NCBI GenBank assembly: GCA_027051995.1
Contig: JALUFY010000294.1
Coordinates: forward strand, 1 to 9,713
DNA length: 9,713 nucleotides
Reading direction: 5' to 3'
Source of the DNA: Hyphomicrobiales bacterium
Lineage (GTDB): Bacteria > Pseudomonadota > Alphaproteobacteria > Rhizobiales > Aestuariivirgaceae
The notes beneath the pieces are model-generated. The model was not told the DNA's origin. It saw nothing but the letters and a program-made list of their open reading frames with translations, and ran no database searches. The position numbers and the translations under genes were made by a program. Positions within the stretch are counted from its first letter, which is position 1, and each line of letters begins with the position of its first letter. Positions 6,481 to 9,713 of the stretch are shown here, in pieces.

Positions 6481-7494
6481 ATGGGCATCTGGAGAGCATT
6501 GTGGGGATCCCCGCTGCATGAGCGCCACGAGCAGGCCGTGCGGCAGTCGCTGGAGAAGCAGCGCGCCGAACGGCGCAAGCGCTTCCGCGTGCTGGTCTCC
6601 GTCAAGGACGAGGAAACCCTCTACGTGGTGCGCATGGCCGCCAGGCTGGCCAATTGCGACACCTGCGACATCGTTCTGCTCTATGTGCGTCCCATCGACC
6701 GCTCCGGGGCCATTCAGGTCAGGCTGGCGCGCCAGAACCTGCTGGAGGAAGGCATCGAGCTGCCCGGCCTCAGACGGCTGCGCAAGGGACTGGATGTTCT
6801 CAGGGAAGAACTCGGCCTGCCGCTGGAGAACTGCCCGGCGCAGACGGCGCACAGCAGCGCCTGGGGCGACGCGGCGGGCGACAACAAGGTGTCCTTCCGC
6901 TGCCCGGAGGGGCGCGAGATCGTGCTCAAGCTGAAGGTGGCGCCGGATGTGGTGACCGGCATCCTCGATCAATACGAGCTTGGCCCCTACAACTTGATCA
7001 TCATGGGCGAGCCCCTGCGCTGGCGCAAGTCCGGCCTGTGGGTGCTCTTCCATGAGGTGGTGGCCGAGCGGGTGCTGACCCTTGCGCCCTGCTCGGTGAT
7101 GATCGCCCGCGACAGCCTGGACAGAAAAGGCTTCTTCCTGTGCACCGACGGCTCCGCGCGCGCCATGAACGCGGTGCGCCGCGCCGCCGTTCTGGCTTAC
7201 GAGGCGGGCGAGGAGATCACCCTGTTCAGCGCCGCCCCCAGCCGCGCGGAGCTGAAGGCGGCGCGCAAGGCGGTGGACGACGCCAGGGCCCTGCTGGAGA
7301 AACTCGACATCCCGGTCAAGGACGCCATCACCGCCATCGGCGATCCGGTGGACAAGATCATCGAGCGCGGCGAGAAATACATGGTGACGGTGATTTCAAA
7401 CAACGGCCGCTCGCGCCTCTACAACGCCTTCTTCCGCACCACGGAGCGCGAGGTGGCGCGGCGGGCGAAAACCTCGGTGCTCGTCGTCCGCTGA
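6481..7494 (+). CDS. Tandem-domain universal stress protein partner of the permease
   Basis: This 337-residue cytoplasmic protein has two UspA-like folds in tandem. A basic helical head (1-33) precedes domain 1 (about 35-210: RFRVLVSVKDEET, DIVLLYVRP, NLIIMGEPLRW, ending LAPCSVMIAR). Domain 1 is enlarged by about 60 residues (around 85-150) rich in Cys, Gly and acidic residues. Domain 2 (216-337) starts FFLCTDGSARAMNAV and ends KTSVLVVR. The nucleotide loop that reads GSRGRSG in many Usp proteins is SNNGRSRL here, so ATP binding in domain 2 is doubtful. The start is 3 bases after the permease stop, with GGGAG inside the permease end, so translation is probably coupled. Usp proteins next to transporters (for example TeaD with TeaABC) regulate uptake, and the same is inferred here. 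Confidence 0.85.
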   Translation: MGIWRALWGSPLHERHEQAVRQSLEKQRAERRKRFRVLVSVKDEETLYVVRMAARLANCDTCDIVLLYVRPIDRSGAIQVRLARQNLLEEGIELPGLRRLRKGLDVLREELGLPLENCPAQTAHSSAWGDAAGDNKVSFRCPEGREIVLKLKVAPDVVTGILDQYELGPYNLIIMGEPLRWRKSGLWVLFHEVVAERVLTLAPCSVMIARDSLDRKGFFLCTDGSARAMNAVRRAAVLAYEAGEEITLFSAAPSRAELKAARKAVDDARALLEKLDIPVKDAITAIGDPVDKIIERGEKYMVTVISNNGRSRLYNAFFRTTEREVARRAKTSVLVVR

Positions 7495-7498
7495 AGGC

Positions 7499-7521
7499 CC
7501 CGGGGCGGAAAACACCCCGGG
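7499..7521. terminator. Hairpin after the Usp gene
   Basis: CCCGGGG pairs with CCCCGGG around a 9-base A-rich loop, 5 bases past the Usp stop codon. No T run follows. It probably acts with the stronger hairpin at 7533-7559 as a transcript end. Confidence 0.4.
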
Positions 7522-7532
7522 CCGGAAAACGA

Positions 7533-7559
7533 AAGGCCGGCCCGTGCGGGGCCGGCCTT
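7533..7559. terminator. Strong hairpin between convergent genes
   Basis: A perfect 11-bp stem (AAGGCCGGCCC / GGGCCGGCCTT) with loop GTGCG lies between the convergent Usp and repeat-rich protein genes. Each arm ends in TT only, so U tracts are short, but position and stability suggest a shared bidirectional terminator or 3'-end stabiliser. Confidence 0.55.
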
Positions 7560-7582
7560 GCCGGTTGTGACGGGCGCGCGCG

Positions 7583-8779
7583 TTAGCGGCGCAGGTCTTC
7601 TTCCAGAGCATCCAGATATTCGTTCAGATGCTCGTTGTTCTCGAAGCGCAGCCAGCCTTCGTCCAGCTCGGCCTCGATGGTGCCATCGGAGAGGATGCGG
7701 GACGGCCGCCCCCGGATGACCTTTTCCTCGATGATGTAGAGCACCTCTTCTTCCCGCGCGGGCGGCTCGGACTTCGGCTCCGGTTTTGGTTCGGGCTCGG
7801 CCTTGGGCTCCGGTTTGGGCTCCGGTTCCGGTTTGGCGAAGACGCTGTCCTTTTTCAGCGCCTCCAGCTTGGCCGCCGCGTCCTGAACAGGCCCGCTCCC
7901 AAGTTGCGCCTTGGGTTCCGCCTTCGGCTCGGGCTTTGGTTGTGGCGGAGCCTTCGGCTCCGGTTTGGGTTCCGGCTTCGCTTCGGGCTTCGGTTGTGGC
8001 GGAGCCTTCGGTTCCGGTTTGGGCTGCTGCTGAACGGGCTTCGCCTCCGGCTTGGGCTCGGGCTTCACTTCCGTCTTGGGCTGTGGCGCGGGTTTCTGTT
8101 GCGCTTGCGGTTTTGACTGCTGCGGCGCGGGCTTGGGTTCCGGCTTCGGCTCGGGTTTTTGCTGCTGCTGCGCGGGCTTCTGTTCCGGCTTGGGCTGTGG
8201 CGCGGGTTTCTGTTGCGCTTGCGGCTTTGGCTGCTGCTGCTGTGCGGGTTTCTGTTCCGGCTTGGGCTGCGGTTTTTGCTGCTGCGGGGCCTTGGGCTTG
8301 ACCTTCGGCTGCTCCTGCACGGGCTTCGGTTCCGGTTTGGGCTGCGGCTTCGGCGCGGGCTTTGGCTGCTGCTGAGCGGGTTTTGGCTGTGGTTTTGCCT
8401 CCGGCTTTGGCTGCTGCGCGGGCTTGGCGGCCTGTTGCGCGGCGGCGGCAACGGCTCCTGCGGCGCCTGCTGCTCCGGCGGTCGCGGCGGCTCCTGCGGC
8501 GCCCGGCTGCGCCTGCGCGGCCTGCGCCGGCTGGCCGGTTTCCTCTTCGCCGTCACCGGCGATGGCGTAGAAAAGGTTGATGGTGGTGTCGTTCAGCTCG
8601 CCCAGCGCGCCGACGACCGCGCCGAGGCCCAGCAGAACGAGCCCGCCGGTGATCAGCGTGAAGCCGAGCGACGCCGTCAGGCCGAGCAGCACATTGCCCT
8701 GGGCCATGATGCTCATGACGGTCACCGCCGCGCCGAAGGCGATCAGCGCCAGCGCCGCCAGATAGAGAAAGATTTTCAT
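7583..8779 (-). CDS. Two-span membrane protein with long Pro/Lys/Gln/Glu repeat region
   Basis: I do not know a function for this 398-residue protein. Residues 1-23 and about 33-60 are two hydrophobic spans joined by a short uncharged loop. A short link (GELNDTTINLFYAIAGDGEEE) leads to an Ala/Gly stretch (about 85-118), then roughly 220 residues of PKP, QQQ and EPK repeats (120-342). A compact acidic C-terminal domain (343-398) follows, with EEEVLYIIEEKVIRGRP, LSDGTIEAELDEGW and LRFENNEHLNEYLDAL. The repeat region is expected to be extended and flexible, holding the end domain away from the membrane; a hairpin topology would put it in the cytoplasm, but this is not certain. ATG 8779 has AAGGGGG 5 bases upstream; an upstream in-frame ATG at 8842 lacks one. 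It has its own promoter and converges on the Usp gene. Confidence 0.8.
   Translation of the reverse strand: MKIFLYLAALALIAFGAAVTVMSIMAQGNVLLGLTASLGFTLITGGLVLLGLGAVVGALGELNDTTINLFYAIAGDGEEETGQPAQAAQAQPGAAGAAATAGAAGAAGAVAAAAQQAAKPAQQPKPEAKPQPKPAQQQPKPAPKPQPKPEPKPVQEQPKVKPKAPQQQKPQPKPEQKPAQQQQPKPQAQQKPAPQPKPEQKPAQQQQKPEPKPEPKPAPQQSKPQAQQKPAPQPKTEVKPEPKPEAKPVQQQPKPEPKAPPQPKPEAKPEPKPEPKAPPQPKPEPKAEPKAQLGSGPVQDAAAKLEALKKDSVFAKPEPEPKPEPKAEPEPKPEPKSEPPAREEEVLYIIEEKVIRGRPSRILSDGTIEAELDEGWLRFENNEHLNEYLDALEEDLRR
7754..8422 (-). repeat. Coding tandem-repeat region (Pro/Lys/Gln/Glu)
   Basis: Imperfect in-frame repeats lie inside the membrane protein gene. The longest exact pair I found is 36 bp at 8075-8110 and 8189-8224, offset by 114 bp (38 codons), encoding PQAQQKPAPQPK. 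A second exact 20-bp pair, 7938-7957 and 7992-8011, is offset by 54 bp (18 codons) in the EPKAPPQPKP part. All offsets are multiples of three, consistent with growth by in-frame slippage or recombination. Confidence 0.8.
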
Positions 8780-8857
8780 CCAGACCCCCTTACCAGTTGC
8801 TCTCCACCGCGATGTCCCCGGCATACCGGGCGGAAAATTCATCTCACATCAAGTCTC

Positions 8858-8887
8858 ATTCTAATACTGACGCGCCCGGCCTGACAA
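8858..8887 (-). promoter_or_regulatory. Sigma70-like promoter of the repeat-rich protein gene
   Basis: On the minus strand TTGTCA (complement of 8882-8887, 5 of 6 to TTGACA) is followed after 18 bases by TAGAAT (complement of 8858-8863, 5 of 6 to TATAAT). The start of transcription would be near 8851, giving a leader of about 70 bases. It lies downstream of the mrp terminator, so the gene is probably transcribed independently. Confidence 0.55.
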
Positions 8888-8928
8888 ATGGTTAACGCAT
8901 TGTTTGCCATGACTGTGGGAAAAGCATG

Positions 8929-8959
8929 AAAAAAGGGGAACGCCGCGCGGGCGTTCCCC
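8929..8959 (-). terminator. Rho-independent terminator of mrp
   Basis: On the minus strand a perfect 10-bp stem (GGGGAACGCC / GGCGTTCCCC) with a 5-base GC loop is followed directly by six T. It is placed about 50 bases after the mrp stop codon and is the most canonical terminator in the window. Confidence 0.85.
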
Positions 8960-9009
8960 CTTGATCTTCCGTGACTATTCCGCCCGGCGCATGGCCGGGA
9001 AGGGCCTTG

Positions 9010-9713
9010 TCATTCCACGACGATGCGCGGCTGGGAGCGCTTGCCGGTCTTGCCGGTGTGCAGCTTCTCCCAGATGTTTTCGGCCATCTGCTTGTAGACC
9101 TTGGAAATTTCGCTGTCCGGCTCGGTGGCGACCACCGGCAGGCCGTTGTCGGAGCGGCTGCGCAGATCCGGATCGAGCGGCACCTCGCCGAGGAAGGACA
9201 CGCCCATGCGCTCGGCCTCCTGCCTGGCCCCGCCGTGGCCGAAGATCTCGTGGCGCTCGGAGCAGTTGGGGCAGATGAAATAGCTCATGTTCTCGACGAT
9301 GCCGAGAATGGGCACCGAGACGCGCTTGAACATGTTCAGGCCCTTGCGCGCGTCGATCAGCGCCAGATCCTGCGGCGTGGAGACGATGACCGCGCCCGAA
9401 AGCGGCACCTGCTGCGCCATGGTCAGCTGCGCGTCGCCGGTGCCCGGCGGCATGTCCACCACCATGACGTCCAGATCGCCCCAGGAGATCTCGTGCATCA
9501 TCTGCTCCAGGGCGGACATCACCATCGGCCCGCGCCAGATCACCGGCGTGGCCTCGTCCACCACGAAGCCGATGGACATGGCCTTCAGGCCATAGGCCTC
9601 CAGCGCCTTCAGCTTGGTGGGGTCTTCCGGATCGGGCTCCGGCTCCTGCTTGATGCCCAGAAGGCGCGGCAGCGAGGGGCCGTAGATGTCGGCGTCGAGA
9701 ATGCCCACCTTCA
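9010..9713 (-). CDS. mrp: Mrp/ApbC (NBP35-type) iron-sulfur cluster carrier ATPase, partial
   Basis: This is the C-terminal 234 codons of a cytoplasmic P-loop ATPase that carries and transfers Fe-S clusters to apoproteins. The gene continues past the right edge: the frame is open there and reads KVGILDADIYGPSLPRLLG, which in the family lies just after the Walker A loop. That loop and any N-terminal DUF59/MIP18 domain are therefore outside the window. Seen motifs are the DADIYGPS segment, WRGPMVMSAL, the Walker B-like VVDMPPGTGDAQL, a VPILGIVENMSYF strand, the bridging-cluster CPNC pair, and FGHGGA. A GTG at 9708 is simply an internal valine, not a start. The stop is followed by a strong terminator. 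Confidence 0.93.
   Translation of the reverse strand, partial: KVGILDADIYGPSLPRLLGIKQEPEPDPEDPTKLKALEAYGLKAMSIGFVVDEATPVIWRGPMVMSALEQMMHEISWGDLDVMVVDMPPGTGDAQLTMAQQVPLSGAVIVSTPQDLALIDARKGLNMFKRVSVPILGIVENMSYFICPNCSERHEIFGHGGARQEAERMGVSFLGEVPLDPDLRSRSDNGLPVVATEPDSEISKVYKQMAENIWEKLHTGKTGKRSQPRIVVE

Noticed and set aside
4872..6521. 549-codon plus-strand frame overlapping the permease
   Set aside because: It is rich in Gly, Arg and His without hydrophobic spans. The other frame encodes the clear transporter and has the ribosome binding site.
4876..7053. Very long minus-strand open frame (725 codons) opposite the permease and Usp genes
   Set aside because: It is His/Gln/Arg/Gly-rich with no domain or membrane pattern. 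It lies fully antisense to two well-supported genes, as expected of high-GC third-position bias.
7754..8422. Possible CRISPR or minisatellite array
   Set aside because: Repeats are imperfect, keep the reading frame and encode a Pro/Lys/Gln/Glu spacer. There are no regular unique spacers.
8159..8884. Plus-strand Leu/Arg/Gly-rich frame opposite the repeat-rich gene
   Set aside because: It is the antisense translation of the PKP/QQQ repeats; its low-complexity leucine pattern is a by-product, not a membrane protein.
9010..9708. Treating GTG at 9708 as the start of a short Mrp protein
   Set aside because: The frame stays open to the window edge and the residues before GTG match the family. A start here would remove the Walker A loop, so the gene is simply cut by the window.

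Overview
The window looks like a piece of a high-GC alphaproteobacterial chromosome. This rests on the strong GC bias of all coding frames, the family make-up (PCu(A)C copper chaperone, PNPOx-like protein, Mrp ATPase), an FNR/FixK-type half-site pair, and 34-35 bp palindromes of the CGTCAT...CCGGC...ATCCAGGGC kind that are scattered through alphaproteobacterial intergenic regions. The genus cannot be fixed from sequence alone. I see no phage, plasmid, transposase, CRISPR, tRNA or rRNA.

Layout. A terminator at 60-77 closes a gene lying left of the window. A drug/metabolite-type transporter (129-1025, +) follows and converges on a periplasmic PCu(A)C copper chaperone (1110-1628, -). A perfect 10-bp hairpin over the transporter stop codon separates the two. 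The chaperone is divergent from a PNPOx-family flavoprotein (1830-2504, +), with an FNR/FixK-type box between them. A 59-residue single-span membrane protein (2514-2693, +) follows the flavoprotein by 9 bp. Next comes a 567-bp convergent intergenic block full of small repeats (2694-3260), then an M20 metallodipeptidase (3261-4667, -).

Right half. Divergent from the dipeptidase is a tightly coupled pair: a DASS/SLC13-like anion permease with altered sodium/substrate (SNT) motifs (4921-6477, +) and a two-domain universal stress protein (6481-7494, +), only 3 bp apart. Two hairpins separate the pair from a convergent gene for a two-span membrane protein with about 220 residues of Pro/Lys/Gln/Glu repeats and a small C-terminal domain (7583-8779, -). 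This gene has its own good sigma70-like promoter. The Mrp/ApbC iron-sulfur ATPase gene (9010 to the right edge, -) ends at a strong rho-independent terminator and runs out of the window before its Walker A loop.

How the genes work together. Most are independent housekeeping or accessory units. The only clear functional pairing is permease plus Usp, where the Usp is probably a nucleotide- or stress-responsive partner of the transporter. The copper chaperone behind an FNR-type box fits oxygen-dependent supply of copper to a respiratory oxidase. I did not find a clearly new multi-gene system. The best candidates for something undescribed are the permease-Usp pair, the repeat-rich membrane protein and the small membrane protein.
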